64,000 nt of DNA from the NCBI GenBank assembly GCA_965243165.1, contig OZ251535.1, forward strand, positions 310,001 to 374,000, read 5' to 3'. The notes below the pieces were generated by a model. It saw only the letters and a program-made list of their open reading frames with translations, was not told the origin of the DNA and made no database searches. The stretch is from CATQHD01 sp965243165 (GTDB taxonomy: Bacteria > Actinomycetota > Acidimicrobiia > Spongiisociales > Spongiisociaceae). How positions within the stretch are numbered: the stretch's first letter is position 1; each line of letters opens with the position of its first letter. The position numbers were made by a program, and so were the translations under genes. Below are positions 45,026 through 54,497 of this stretch, piece after piece.

Positions 45026-46662
45026 GAGGCCGTCTCCTGATGCCTCCGCTGTTGGATCATCCGCTCCACCACCCGCAGGGTGTTGGCCATGATGGTGGCG
45101 GTGGGGTTGGCCGCGCCCGCGGTAACGAACACCCCGCCGTCCACGATGTACAGGTTGGGTACGTCGTGGGCGCGGCACCAGCGGTCCACCACCGAGGAGG
45201 CCGGATCGTCCCCCATCCGGGTGGTGCCCAATATGTGGGAAATGCCGGTCGGCCAGATCGGGCTGGTGTTGATCGACGCCGCCCCGGCCGCCTCGGCCGC
45301 CTCCACCGCCCGCGCCGTGTGGAAGTCCATCATCCGCCGGCTGTTCTCCGAAACCCGGTATTCGACCCGCGCCGCAGCCAGCCCGTCGCTGTCGGTGATG
45401 TCCGGGTCCAGGGTGATCCGGTTGCTCTCCTCCGGCAGGTCCTCGCCTTGGACGCCCCAGGTGAAGGCGTGACCGAAAACGGTGTCGACCGCCCGGTGGA
45501 ACTCCGCCCCCCACAACCGGTCGAAGCCCTCGCGGCGGCGGGCGCGGTGGTCGTCGTAGACGGCGAACATCGGGCCGCCGTGCGGGCACACATGCCATTT
45601 GGCGCCCCGGACGAAGTCGTGTTCGGGGCGGGTTTCGGCGAACTCCAGGGAGTAGATGCGCTGCCCCCACGGGCCTTCCCAGCTGTCGAGCTCCTTCTCC
45701 ATCACGGCCGTCACCGTCCGGTAGGGGTGCTGCATCAGCCGCCGCCCCACCAGCCCCGACGAATTCGCCAAGCCGTCCGGAAACTGCGGCGAGGCGGACA
45801 TCAGCAGCAGCCGGGGGCTGCCCGCCCCGTTGGCGGCCAGGATCACCACCCCGCCCTCTGCCAGATGCTCCGCTCCGCTGCGGTCGATGTACACCGCGCC
45901 CCGCGCCCGGCCCCTCCGGTCCAGCAGGATCTCCCGCACCCGGGCTCCGGTGATCAGCCGGGCGCCCCCTTCCAGGGCCCCCGGCCAATGGGTGAGCGCC
46001 CCGTTGGCCTTGGCGTTCTCGGGGCAGCCGATGATGCAGGTCCCCCGCCGTTGGCAGGCCGACAGGTTGTTGTGGGGGCGGGAGGCGATGGCGTTCACCC
46101 CCGGCCACCAGTGCCAGCCCAGCTCGTCCATCCCCTTGGCGGCGGTCATACCCGACCCGCCGATCGGAAGGGGCGGGTTCGGGTAGGCCAGCTCCGGGAA
46201 GGCCGGGTCTCCGCTCAACCCCGACACCGACATGTCCCGGGCCGCCCGGTCGTAGAAGGGCGCCAGGTCGCTCCAGCTGATCGGCCAGTCGTCGGCCACC
46301 CCGTCCAGGGTGCGCACCCGGAAGTCGGAGGGGAGCAGGTTCGCCCACATGGCAGCCCACTGGATGAGGCCGCCCCCCACCCCGTTGTACATCGTGGGCT
46401 GTATGTCGGGCTGCCCGGTGACCGGGTAATCCTCCGGGCGGCGGCGGATGTTCTGGTTGGGGCTCCACTTCTCGAGCCAGGCCAGCTCGGCCTCGGGCTC
46501 GGCGCTCATGTAGTCGGCGGTTTGGCTCCAGCCCCCCTGTTCCAGGCAGACCACCCGGAAGCCGGCGGCAGTGAGGGCGGCCGCGGCAACGGAACCGGAG
46601 GCGCCTGCGCCTATTATTACCGCGTCGGCCGGCCGGTCCGGTCGCAGACGGGTCTGTGCCAT
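45022..46662 (-). CDS. FAD-dependent GMC-family oxidoreductase
   Basis: 546 aa. FAD motif AVIIGAGASGSVAAAAL at residues 14-30, the SACQRRGTCIIGCPENAK cysteine-rich segment seen in gluconate/fructose-type GMC dehydrogenases, and C-terminal NLYIVDGGVFVTAGAANPTA. Oxidises an alcohol or sugar hydroxyl. Transcribed divergently from the XRE-cupin regulator; the ATG lies 6 bases from a TATAAT box, so the mRNA may be leaderless. Coupled to the small subunit gene. Confidence 0.88.
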   Translation of the reverse strand: MAQTRLRPDRPADAVIIGAGASGSVAAAALTAAGFRVVCLEQGGWSQTADYMSAEPEAELAWLEKWSPNQNIRRRPEDYPVTGQPDIQPTMYNGVGGGLIQWAAMWANLLPSDFRVRTLDGVADDWPISWSDLAPFYDRAARDMSVSGLSGDPAFPELAYPNPPLPIGGSGMTAAKGMDELGWHWWPGVNAIASRPHNNLSACQRRGTCIIGCPENAKANGALTHWPGALEGGARLITGARVREILLDRRGRARGAVYIDRSGAEHLAEGGVVILAANGAGSPRLLLMSASPQFPDGLANSSGLVGRRLMQHPYRTVTAVMEKELDSWEGPWGQRIYSLEFAETRPEHDFVRGAKWHVCPHGGPMFAVYDDHRARRREGFDRLWGAEFHRAVDTVFGHAFTWGVQGEDLPEESNRITLDPDITDSDGLAAARVEYRVSENSRRMMDFHTARAVEAAEAAGAASINTSPIWPTGISHILGTTRMGDDPASSVVDRWCRAHDVPNLYIVDGGVFVTAGAANPTATIMANTLRVVERMIQQRRHQETAS

Positions 46663-46668
46663 ATTGAA

Positions 46669-46674
46669 ATTATA
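46669..46674 (-). promoter_or_regulatory. -10 box of the GMC gene in an AT-rich divergent spacer
   Basis: The minus strand reads a perfect TATAAT 7 bases before the ATG at 46662. The plus strand of the same segment reads TATACT facing the regulator gene. The region ATATTGAAATTATACTATAT (46661-46680) is imperfectly palindromic and could be the regulator's operator. Confidence 0.5.
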
Positions 46675-46678
46675 CTAT

Positions 46679-47344
46679 ATGATGAAGACGGAGGCCATGA
46701 ACATCATCACCCAGACCACCCACAATCACGAAGCCCTGAACGGGCGGGCGCCGTCGGTGCATGATGCTTCACCGCTCGGCCAATCCCGGATGACGATCGG
46801 GGTGGTGGGGGGGAAGATCCGCAAGCTGCGCAAGGCCCAGGGCAAGACCCTCGATCAGCTGGCGCAGTCATCCGGCGTCAGCGCCGGCCTGCTCTCCCAG
46901 GTGGAGAGGGGCAGGGGCAACCCTTCCTTCAGCACCCTGGTCCAGATCGCCCACGGCCTGGGCGTGTCGGTGGCGCGGCTGGTGGTGGAAGAGCAGCCGG
47001 CCTCGCCGGTGGTGCGCAGCCGGGAGCGCCTCCGGCTGGACCCGGGGTCGACCGGCGACCTGATCACCGCCGAGCTCCTCACCCCCCGCCTGGAAAGCAC
47101 CCTGGAGGTGATCCGCATCACCACCCTGCCCGGGTACTCCAGCGAGGAGACCCCGTTCGTGCATGAGGGCGAGGAGTTCTTCATCGTGTTGGAAGGGACG
47201 CAGGCGGTAACGGTGGACGGCGTCCGGTATGTCCTGGCGACGGGCGACTCCATCGCCTACAGCTCGCATCTGCCCCACTGGTACGAGAACGCAGGGGACA
47301 TCGTGTCGGTGTCTTTGTCGGTCATCACCCCGCCCAGCTTCTGA
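46679..47344 (+). CDS. XRE-family transcriptional regulator with C-terminal cupin
   Basis: 221 aa from ATG 46679; ATG 46697 and ATG 46790 are alternatives, and the conserved part only begins at the last. HTH: IRKLRKAQGKTLDQLAQSSG then VSAGLLSQVERGRGNPS. C-terminal cupin binds a small effector (HEGEEFFIVLEGTQAV, SSHLPHWYENAG). Members of this group (PuuR/SutR-like) usually control adjacent catabolic and transport genes in response to the substrate. Its TGA overlaps the ATG of the FAD oxidoreductase gene. Confidence 0.85.
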   Translation: MMKTEAMNIITQTTHNHEALNGRAPSVHDASPLGQSRMTIGVVGGKIRKLRKAQGKTLDQLAQSSGVSAGLLSQVERGRGNPSFSTLVQIAHGLGVSVARLVVEEQPASPVVRSRERLRLDPGSTGDLITAELLTPRLESTLEVIRITTLPGYSSEETPFVHEGEEFFIVLEGTQAVTVDGVRYVLATGDSIAYSSHLPHWYENAGDIVSVSLSVITPPSF

Positions 47345-48705
47345 TGGACCGGGGTTCTCGCCGCGCCGCCCTGCGTCCGCTGTTGGAGCAGGCCCCGACG
47401 GTGGCCGAGTGCGACGTGGCGGTGGTGGGGGGCGGCCCGGCCGGCCTGGGGGCGGCGGTGTCGGCGGCCCGCAACGGAGCTTCGGTCGTCCTCTTGGAGC
47501 GTTACGCCTATCTGGGGGGGTTGGCCTCGGGCGGGATGGTGCTGGTGCTCGACGACTTCACCGACGGGTTGGAGGAGATCACCGTCCACGGCATCGCCCA
47601 GGAGATGGTGGAGCGGATGGAGAAGATGGGGTTGGCGGTGTACCCGCCCGCCTCCGACCGCGTTCTGGAGGAGGGGGCTTGGCGGCGGTGGATGCGCTGG
47701 GGCGCCGAGGACCACTACCACCGGGGCCGGATCAAGCCGATCGTCTACGCGGTGGCCTTCGACCCCGACGGCTGGAAGCGGGCCTCCAACGACATGGCGG
47801 AGGAGGCGGGCGTGGATGTGCGCCTCCATTCCTGGTACGCCGCCCCGATCATGGAAGGCGGCGCCGTCGCCGGCGTGGTCTGCCAGACCAAGGCCGGCCC
47901 GCAGGCCGTCCGGGCGAAGGTGGTGGTGGACGCCAGCGGGGACGCCGACGTGGCCGCCACCGCCGGGGCGCCGTTCGCGGAGGGCGCCTATATGGTTACC
48001 ACCGTCTTCCGGCTGGGCAACGTGGACACCGAGGCCGCAGAGCGGTTCGAGTGGGAGCAGCCTGCCGAATGCCACGACGTCAACCGGGCCGCCCGCCGCC
48101 TCCTGGGCGGATCATGGGCGTCGTGGTGGCTGAAGACTCCGATCCCCGGGGTGGTGTGGTGCAACTGCCCCCACATGAACGGCTACGACGGGGTGTCCGT
48201 GGAGTCGCTGACCGCCGCCGACCGGGAAGGCCGCCGCCGGATCGCCGCCCTGGTCGAGTACGTGCGGGAGAGCCATCCGGGGTTCGAGCGGGCGGCGGTG
48301 ATCGACGTGGCCCCCCAGATCGGGGTGCGGCAGACCCGGCTGTTGGAAGGCGAGTACGTGGTTACCAAGGACGATGTGATGAACCGGGTGCACTTCCCCG
48401 ACAGCGTGGCCCGAGGCCGGGGCTACTACACCCCCTACCGGGCGATGCTTCCGCAGGGGGTGGAGCAGCTGCTGGTGGCCGGGCGCTGCTATTCGGCCAC
48501 TCCGGAGGCTCAGAAGGTATCCCGGGAGATACCCCCCTGCATGGCGATGGGGGAGGCGGCGGGGGCGGCGGCCGCCCTCTCTCTGGACCAGGACGCGCCG
48601 GTGCGGGAAGTGGATGTGGCGGCGGTGCAGCGGCGGCTGCGGGAGCAGGGCGCCGATCCGGGCGACGTCCCCTCCCCCCTCGCCCGGGTTGCCGAGCCTG
48701 CCTGA
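47344..48705 (+). CDS. FAD-dependent oxidoreductase (FAD_oxidored type)
   Basis: 453 aa. N-terminal CDVAVVGGGPAGLGAAVSAA (Rossmann GxGxxG variant), GGLASGGMVLVLDD, and C-terminal GRCYSATPEAQKVSREIPPC then MAMGEAAGAAAAL. Related to proteins annotated as FAD-dependent dehydrogenases of unknown substrate. Translationally coupled to the regulator and to the CoA-transferase (TGATG overlaps on both sides), so its product should act in the same pathway. Confidence 0.82.
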   Translation: MDRGSRRAALRPLLEQAPTVAECDVAVVGGGPAGLGAAVSAARNGASVVLLERYAYLGGLASGGMVLVLDDFTDGLEEITVHGIAQEMVERMEKMGLAVYPPASDRVLEEGAWRRWMRWGAEDHYHRGRIKPIVYAVAFDPDGWKRASNDMAEEAGVDVRLHSWYAAPIMEGGAVAGVVCQTKAGPQAVRAKVVVDASGDADVAATAGAPFAEGAYMVTTVFRLGNVDTEAAERFEWEQPAECHDVNRAARRLLGGSWASWWLKTPIPGVVWCNCPHMNGYDGVSVESLTAADREGRRRIAALVEYVRESHPGFERAAVIDVAPQIGVRQTRLLEGEYVVTKDDVMNRVHFPDSVARGRGYYTPYRAMLPQGVEQLLVAGRCYSATPEAQKVSREIPPCMAMGEAAGAAAALSLDQDAPVREVDVAAVQRRLREQGADPGDVPSPLARVAEPA

Positions 48706-49889
48706 TGACCTTCCCCCAGCCCTTGGAGGGGGTGCGGGTGCTGGACTTCTCGCAGATAGTCATGGGCCCGGCCGCCACCCAGCTGCTGAGCGACCACGGG
48801 GCCGATGTGCTCAAGATCGAGCGCCCCGGCGCCGGCGACATCTTCCGGCGCGGGCTGGCCTCGGTGGACGAAGACGGCCTGCTGCACCCGGCTTTCAGCT
48901 CCGTCAACCGCAACAAGCGCAGCTGCCGGGCGGACATCAGGACCGAAGCTGGCCGAGAGCTGATCTACGACCTGGTGCGGGGGGCGGATGCGGTGGTCAA
49001 CAACTACCGGCCCGGGGTCATGGACCGGCTCGGCCTCGGCTACGAGAAGCTGGCCGAGGTCAACCCCCGCATCATCTACGCCGAGGGCACCGGCTTCGGC
49101 TCGCAGGAGGACTACCTGCACAAGGGCGGCCAGGACATCTTGGCCCAAGCGATGACCGGGGCCATGCACCACAAGGCCGACCCCTCCCACCCCACCCTCA
49201 TCTACCCGGTCTCCCTGGCCGACTACACCGCCGGCATGAACATGGTGCAGGGGATACTGCTGGCCTTGATCGAGCGGGAGCGCAGCGGCAGGGGGCAGAA
49301 GGTGGAGGTCAACCTGTACGACTCGCTGCTGGCCATGCAGCATCAGGAGGCGACCATCCGGCTGATGAGGGGGCGGGATTTCAACTGGGCGCAGACCCCT
49401 CTCACCGGGGTGTTCGCCGCCTCGGACGGGGAGGTGGTGATCGTGGGGGCGTTCAAGCTCAACCCGCTGCAGGACATATGCCGGGCGCTGGACCTCGAAG
49501 ACCTGTCCGCCCGCCCCGAGTACGCCGATTTCGCCGAGCAGTCCCGCCGCCGCCCCGAGCTGCAGAAGCTGCTGGCGGAAGGGGCGGCCCGGTTCACCGT
49601 CGAGGAGGTCATCCGCCGGCTGGAGGAACAGGACATCCTGTGCGCCCCGGTGCGGACGATGGCGGAGGCGGCGGCCGATCCGCACACCGCTCCGATGATC
49701 TGGGAGATCGAACGGCCGGGCAAGGCGCCGCTGCGCACCATCGGCTCGTCCATCCATCTGTCCCGCACCCCGGCCCGGGCGCAGCGCCCGCCGCCCGATC
49801 TGAGCGAAGGCGGTGAGCAGGCCTTGAGGGAATACGGAATCGCTCCGGAGCGCATCCGGGAGCTGCGCGAGGCCGGGGTGCTGGAATGA
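48705..49889 (+). CDS. Class III CoA-transferase (CaiB/BaiF family)
   Basis: 394 aa from ATG 48705. N-terminal GVRVLDFSQIVMGPAATQLL and LSDHGADVLKIERPGAGD, VNRNKRS, VVNNYRPGVMDRLGLGYE; the likely catalytic aspartate is D173 in SLADYTAGM. Moves CoA between carboxylates without ATP, typical of carnitine, oxalate and aromatic acid pathways. Overlaps the enoyl-CoA hydratase start by 4 bases (ATGA). Confidence 0.9.
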   Translation: MTFPQPLEGVRVLDFSQIVMGPAATQLLSDHGADVLKIERPGAGDIFRRGLASVDEDGLLHPAFSSVNRNKRSCRADIRTEAGRELIYDLVRGADAVVNNYRPGVMDRLGLGYEKLAEVNPRIIYAEGTGFGSQEDYLHKGGQDILAQAMTGAMHHKADPSHPTLIYPVSLADYTAGMNMVQGILLALIERERSGRGQKVEVNLYDSLLAMQHQEATIRLMRGRDFNWAQTPLTGVFAASDGEVVIVGAFKLNPLQDICRALDLEDLSARPEYADFAEQSRRRPELQKLLAEGAARFTVEEVIRRLEEQDILCAPVRTMAEAAADPHTAPMIWEIERPGKAPLRTIGSSIHLSRTPARAQRPPPDLSEGGEQALREYGIAPERIRELREAGVLE

Positions 49890-50662
49890 GCATCGACTTC
49901 CGAGTGGAGGAGCACGTCGCCCGGGTGACCATCGACCGCCCCGATCGGATGAACGCTGTAGACGAGCATCATCAGCAGGAGCTGGGGCGGGTCTGGGAGG
50001 CGGTCGAAGCGGACCGCTCGGTGAGGGCGGTGGTGTTGACCGGAGCGGGGGACCGGGCCTTCTGCGCCGGGGACGACGTCCGCAGCGACGAGGGCAAGAC
50101 CGGGGTGGACTACTGGCTGGAGGCCCGCCCGCAGGGCTTCGGTCATCTGGCGCTGCGCACCACGCTGGACGTCCCGGTGCTGGCCCGGGTCAACGGCTAC
50201 GCCTTGGGCGGGGGTCTGGAGATGGTGATCGGGTGTGACCTGGCGGTGGCTTCCGACCGGGCTCAGCTGGGGTTCGTGGAACCGCGGCTGGGCCGGTTGC
50301 CTCTGGACGGCGGCATAGTTTCCCTGGCCCGGCAACTGCCCGCCAAATGGGCGATGGAGATACTGCTCACCGGGCGCCGGTTCACCGCCGCCGAGGCGCA
50401 CGCCCTGGGGCTGGTGAACGAGGTGGTCCCCCACGAAGAGCTGGACGCGGCGGTGGACCGGTGGCTGGAGCACCTGCTGGCCTGCGGGCCGCTGGCCCTG
50501 CGGGCCATCAAGCAGATCGTCCGCCGCACCCCCCATATGACCGCCGCCGACGCCCGCATGACCAACCTGCCGGCCCTGATCGAAGTGCTGGGGTCGGAGG
50601 ACGGCGAGGAGGGGGTGCGGGCTTTTCGAGAGAAGCGGCCGCCGGTCTGGAAAGGAAGATGA
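49886..50662 (+). CDS. Enoyl-CoA hydratase/isomerase family protein
   Basis: 258 aa. Crotonase-fold motifs: DRAFCAGDDVRSDEG (oxyanion-hole region), VNGYALGGGLEMVIGCDLA, and FVEPRLGRLPLDGG with the catalytic glutamate position. Hydrates or isomerises an enoyl-CoA made upstream. Last enzyme before the ABC importer genes. Confidence 0.88.
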   Translation: MSIDFRVEEHVARVTIDRPDRMNAVDEHHQQELGRVWEAVEADRSVRAVVLTGAGDRAFCAGDDVRSDEGKTGVDYWLEARPQGFGHLALRTTLDVPVLARVNGYALGGGLEMVIGCDLAVASDRAQLGFVEPRLGRLPLDGGIVSLARQLPAKWAMEILLTGRRFTAAEAHALGLVNEVVPHEELDAAVDRWLEHLLACGPLALRAIKQIVRRTPHMTAADARMTNLPALIEVLGSEDGEEGVRAFREKRPPVWKGR

Positions 50663-50692
50663 CCGGACGGCGCCCGGCCCGGCGGGCAGTCT

Positions 50693-50721
50693 TTTACAGA
50701 TTGAAGAAGATGATGTATAGT
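50693..50721 (+). promoter_or_regulatory. Strong sigma-70-type promoter for the BMP ABC operon
   Basis: TTTACA (50693-50698), 17-bp spacer, TATAGT (50716-50721): 5/6 matches to each consensus at ideal spacing. Followed by GGGAGGGG and the ATG at 50764. Confidence 0.7.
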
Positions 50722-50763
50722 GAATTCTCGGAAACCCGAGGCGCGGTAGGGAGGGGATTCCAC

Positions 50764-51834
50764 ATGACACACCGTAAACGGTTCAGTTTTCTGGCTTTGG
50801 TGATGGCGGCGGCGTTGGCGGCTGCGGCCTGCGGCGGTGATGACCCCGCCCCCCAAACCACCCAGGCCCCGGCAACCACCCAGGCCCCGGCAACCACCGA
50901 GGCGCCCATGGCCGATCCGGCCACCGTGGCGCTGGTGGTCAACCAGCGGGCCGGCGACCTGGGGCCGGTCGACGACATGGTGCTGGGTCTGGAGCGGGCG
51001 GAGATGGAGCTGGGGGTGGAGACCACCTTCATCGAAGCCACCGACCCCTCCACCTTCGAAGCCACCCTCCGCAACCTGGGCAACCGAGGGACGGATGTGG
51101 TGGCGGTGACCTTCCCGCCCATGGCCGACGCCCTCTCGGCCGTGGCCCCGGACTTCCCCGACACCCGCTGGATACACATCTTCGGCGACCCGGTGGACAT
51201 GCCGAATGTAGTAACCGTGGCCTTCAACTTCTACAACGGCACCTATCTGGCGGGCATCTTGGCCGGCGCGCTGAGCGAAGAGGGCCAGATCGGATATGTG
51301 GGCGGCGTGTCCATTCCGGTCATAAACGCCGATTACAACGCGTTCGTGGCGGGCGCCCAGACCCAAAACCCGGACATCGAGGCCGACGCGGTGTTCGCCA
51401 ACTCGTTCGAAGACCCGGCCAAAGGCCGCGAGCTGGGCGCCGCCCTGTACGACGGCGGGGCTGACTTCGTGCTGGCCACGGCCGCGGCCACCACGCTGGG
51501 GGTGGTGCAGGCCGCCGAGGAAAAAGGGCAGCTGATGATCGGCGACACCGTGAACGCCTTCGACAGCGACGTGGTGGTGGCTGCCACCACCGTGCTGTGG
51601 GCCAACACCCTGTTCACCCAGATCGAAAATGCGCTCAGCGGCGGCTACACCCCCGGGCATGTCAGTGCGGGCGTCCCCGAGGGCGGAGTCGATATGCTCG
51701 TCAACGAGCGGTTCCTCGCCGAAGGCCCGGCGGATGTGGTCGCGAGGATCGAAGCAGCCGTACCGGCGGTGGACGAGGCCCGGGAGCAGATCAAGAGCGG
51801 CGCCCTCGTGGTGGAGTACAACCCGGATCTGTAG
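50764..51834 (+). CDS. BMP/PnrA-family ABC transporter substrate-binding lipoprotein
   Basis: 356 aa. Signal peptide and lipobox AAAC with C23, then a Thr/Pro/Gln linker (TTQAPATT repeats). BMP-family body: NFYNGTYLAGILAGALSEEG, IGYVGGVSIPVINADYNAFV, GADFVLATAAATTLG. PnrA-type proteins bind purine nucleosides; other members bind riboflavin or autoinducer-like ligands. The catabolic genes just upstream suggest a non-nucleoside ligand may be used here, but the motif evidence is only for the family. Confidence 0.88.
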   Translation: MTHRKRFSFLALVMAAALAAAACGGDDPAPQTTQAPATTQAPATTEAPMADPATVALVVNQRAGDLGPVDDMVLGLERAEMELGVETTFIEATDPSTFEATLRNLGNRGTDVVAVTFPPMADALSAVAPDFPDTRWIHIFGDPVDMPNVVTVAFNFYNGTYLAGILAGALSEEGQIGYVGGVSIPVINADYNAFVAGAQTQNPDIEADAVFANSFEDPAKGRELGAALYDGGADFVLATAAATTLGVVQAAEEKGQLMIGDTVNAFDSDVVVAATTVLWANTLFTQIENALSGGYTPGHVSAGVPEGGVDMLVNERFLAEGPADVVARIEAAVPAVDEAREQIKSGALVVEYNPDL

Positions 51835-51933
51835 ACTCGGCGGCCCGGAGGCATCGAAGTCGAGCAGACAGGCGGATCGAACATAGAGGCGGCCCGCACT
51901 TCAGAGGGGCCGGCGGCGGGCGCAGAATCGGCC

Positions 51934-53451
51934 GTGAGGTGCGAAGGAGTCGACGTCTCCTTCGGCGCCGTTCGGGCGCTGAGCGGCGTGACCTTGGAGC
52001 TGGAGTCGGGCCGCATCCACGCCTTGGTGGGGCAGAACGGCGCCGGCAAGACCACTCTGGGCCGGGTGTTGGCCGGGCTGCAGGCCCCGGACGCCGGCGG
52101 GGTGTGGGTGCATGGCAAAGAGATCGAGGCCGGGGACGTAAGGGCGGCGCAGCAGGCCGGTCTGGCCATGGTGCATCAGCATTTCTCGCTGCCCCCTTCG
52201 TTCACCGTGGCCGAGGCGCTGGAGCTGACCGCGGTGCGGGAGGGCGGGCGCCCCGTCTACCGGCGGCGCTTCCTGGAGCGGCGCTGGCGGCGGGACGTCG
52301 AGGGGTTGGACGGCGTGCCGTCGTTGTCCGCCCGCATCCGGGATCTTCCGCTGGAGGCCCGTCAGGCGTTGGAGATCGCGCGGGCTTTGGCTTCCTCGGC
52401 GCAGGTCTTGCTGCTGGACGAACCCACCGCCCTCCTTACCCCCTCCGCCATCGACGCCTTGTTCGATCGGCTGCGCCGGCTGCCCGAGGAAGGGGTGACG
52501 GTGCTGGTGGTGCTCCACAAGCTGCGGGAGGTGGCGGCGGTGGCCGATACGGTGAGCGTGCTGCGGGAAGGGCGGCTGATCGTGGGGGCGGCCGAGATGG
52601 CGGAGATGGATCAGGGGCGGCTGAGCGAAGCCATCGTCGGCCCTTCCCCGTCCGGCGGCGCGGCGGTGGTGAGCGGCGCCGCCCGCCCGCCCGGCGCCGG
52701 CCGCCGAATCCATCTGGAGATGCGGGGGGTGTCGACCGCCGACTTCTCCGCCGAAGTGGGCCTGACAGAAGTCGATCTGCGGGTGGAGGCGGGCGAAATC
52801 GTAGGGATCGCCGGGGTGGAAGGCAACGGACAGCGCAGCCTGGTGGCCGCAGTGGCCGGTCTGTCCCAAGTGGAACAGGGGGAGATCTTGTTCGGAGGGG
52901 AGGCGGCCAATTCCGACAGCCCGGCCCGCCGCCGGAAACGGGGCTTGCGGCTGGTTCCGTTCGACCGCCACACCGAGGGCATTTCTTCCAGCGCCCCCCT
53001 GTGGCTGAACCAGTCGGCCCGGCGTTTGGTGGGCCGCCGCCAGGGCCGGTCCGCGCTGATTTCGGTGCGCCGGTTCCGGGAAGCGGCCAAACAGTCCCTC
53101 GACCTGTGGAGGGTGAGCTACCAGTCGGTGACGCAGCCGGCCGGTTCGCTGTCCGGCGGCAACATCCAGCGGCTGATCCTTTCCCGGGAGCTGGCCGAGG
53201 GAGTGGAACTCCTGGTGGCCGCCCAGCCCACCCGCGGGCTGGACTTCGCCGCCACCGAGTTCGTCCGCGATTCCCTGTCCGGCATGCGGGAGGTCGGGGC
53301 GGGGGTGCTGTTGGTTTCCTCCGACCTCGATGAGCTGTTCGAGCTGTCGGACCGCCTGCTGGTGATGCTGGGCGGCCGGGTGACCGCCGAGTTCAGCCCG
53401 CCCTACGACCGCCGGGCGGTGGGCGGGGCGATGACCGGGGCGGCGCAGTGA
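51934..53451 (+). CDS. ABC transporter ATP-binding protein, two-domain sugar/nucleoside type
   Basis: 505 aa with two nucleotide-binding domains. Domain 1 has Walker A GQNGAGKTTLGRVLAG and Walker B VLLLDEPTALL. Domain 2 has the degenerate loop GVEGNGQRSLVAAVAGL, signature SGGNIQRLILSRELA and AAQPTRGLDFAATE. This is the standard layout of the BMP/RbsA ATPases. GTG start at 51934; ends overlapping the first permease (GTGA). Confidence 0.9.
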   Translation: MRCEGVDVSFGAVRALSGVTLELESGRIHALVGQNGAGKTTLGRVLAGLQAPDAGGVWVHGKEIEAGDVRAAQQAGLAMVHQHFSLPPSFTVAEALELTAVREGGRPVYRRRFLERRWRRDVEGLDGVPSLSARIRDLPLEARQALEIARALASSAQVLLLDEPTALLTPSAIDALFDRLRRLPEEGVTVLVVLHKLREVAAVADTVSVLREGRLIVGAAEMAEMDQGRLSEAIVGPSPSGGAAVVSGAARPPGAGRRIHLEMRGVSTADFSAEVGLTEVDLRVEAGEIVGIAGVEGNGQRSLVAAVAGLSQVEQGEILFGGEAANSDSPARRRKRGLRLVPFDRHTEGISSSAPLWLNQSARRLVGRRQGRSALISVRRFREAAKQSLDLWRVSYQSVTQPAGSLSGGNIQRLILSRELAEGVELLVAAQPTRGLDFAATEFVRDSLSGMREVGAGVLLVSSDLDELFELSDRLLVMLGGRVTAEFSPPYDRRAVGGAMTGAAQ

Positions 53452-54497
53452 CCGGGCAGCTGAACAGGGTTCTGTCCACCCTCGCGCTGGTGGCGGCGTC
53501 GTTTGCGGTTACTTCGGTGATCCTGTGGGGCAGCGGCTACGACGTAGGGGAAGTGCTGTCCGGGACGATCCAAGGGGCGGTCACGGCGCCGGGCGCTTTG
53601 ACCTCCACCGTCCGCTGGGCGGTGCCTCTGCTGTTGATCGGCCTGGGTGTGCTCGTTGCCTTCCGGGCCGGGTTCTTCAACATCGGCGGCCAGGGCCAGT
53701 TCTACGCGGGCGCCTGCGCGGCGCTGACGGTCTCCCTGGGGTGGAGGACCGGTCCGGCCTTGTTGGTGGTGGCGGCCGCCGTCCTGGCGGCGACGGCGGC
53801 GGGGGCAGTCTGGTCGTTGATCCCCGGTTATCTGCGGGTGCGGTTCGGCGCCGACGAGGTGCTGACCACCTTGATGATGAGCTTCATCGGCGCTCTGCTG
53901 CTGCAGTATCTGACTTCGGGGCCGATGCGGAATCCGCAGGGCACCGGCCAGGCGGCGGCCAGCGAACGGATACCCGAAGGCTTCAGGATCACCGACAGTT
54001 CGGGGGTGTCGATGACCCTGCTGGTGATAACGGCGGCGGCGGCGCTGGCGGTCTGGCTGCTGCTGGAACGCACCCGTTTTGGGTTGGCGGTGGAGCTGGC
54101 CGGGCGCAATCCGTCGATGGCGCGTTGGCAGGGGATAAACGTAGGCCGGTTGGGTTTGTCCTCCTTCGCTCTGTCGGGGGCGCTGGCCGGGTTCGCCGGG
54201 GCGATGGAACTGTTCGGGCCGGCCGGCAGGCTGGTTACGGGGTTCTCGCCCACGGTGGGCTTCGATGCAGTGGTCGTGGCCATGGTGGGTTTGTTGAGCG
54301 TGCCGGGGACGGTGCTCGCCGCCCTCTTCTTCGGCGGTTTGTCGGCCGCCGTCCTGTTCCTGCCGATCGTGGCCGACGTACCGCCCCCCGCCCTCGTGAT
54401 GCTCAACGGGATGGTGGCGCTGCTGGTCACCGTCCGCCTGCGCGCCCGCCGGCGGCGGAGGGCGGCGGGCGGCGGGCCCGAGCCGGCGGAGGCCTGA
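53448..54497 (+). CDS. ABC transporter permease, BMP/nucleoside type (first)
   Basis: 349 aa, GTG start, about nine helices. Family segments FRAGFFNIGGQGQFYAGACA, FGADEVLTTLMMSFIGALLL and FSPTVGFDAVVVAMVGLLS. Overlaps the second permease by one base. Confidence 0.87.
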   Translation: MTGQLNRVLSTLALVAASFAVTSVILWGSGYDVGEVLSGTIQGAVTAPGALTSTVRWAVPLLLIGLGVLVAFRAGFFNIGGQGQFYAGACAALTVSLGWRTGPALLVVAAAVLAATAAGAVWSLIPGYLRVRFGADEVLTTLMMSFIGALLLQYLTSGPMRNPQGTGQAAASERIPEGFRITDSSGVSMTLLVITAAAALAVWLLLERTRFGLAVELAGRNPSMARWQGINVGRLGLSSFALSGALAGFAGAMELFGPAGRLVTGFSPTVGFDAVVVAMVGLLSVPGTVLAALFFGGLSAAVLFLPIVADVPPPALVMLNGMVALLVTVRLRARRRRRAAGGGPEPAEA

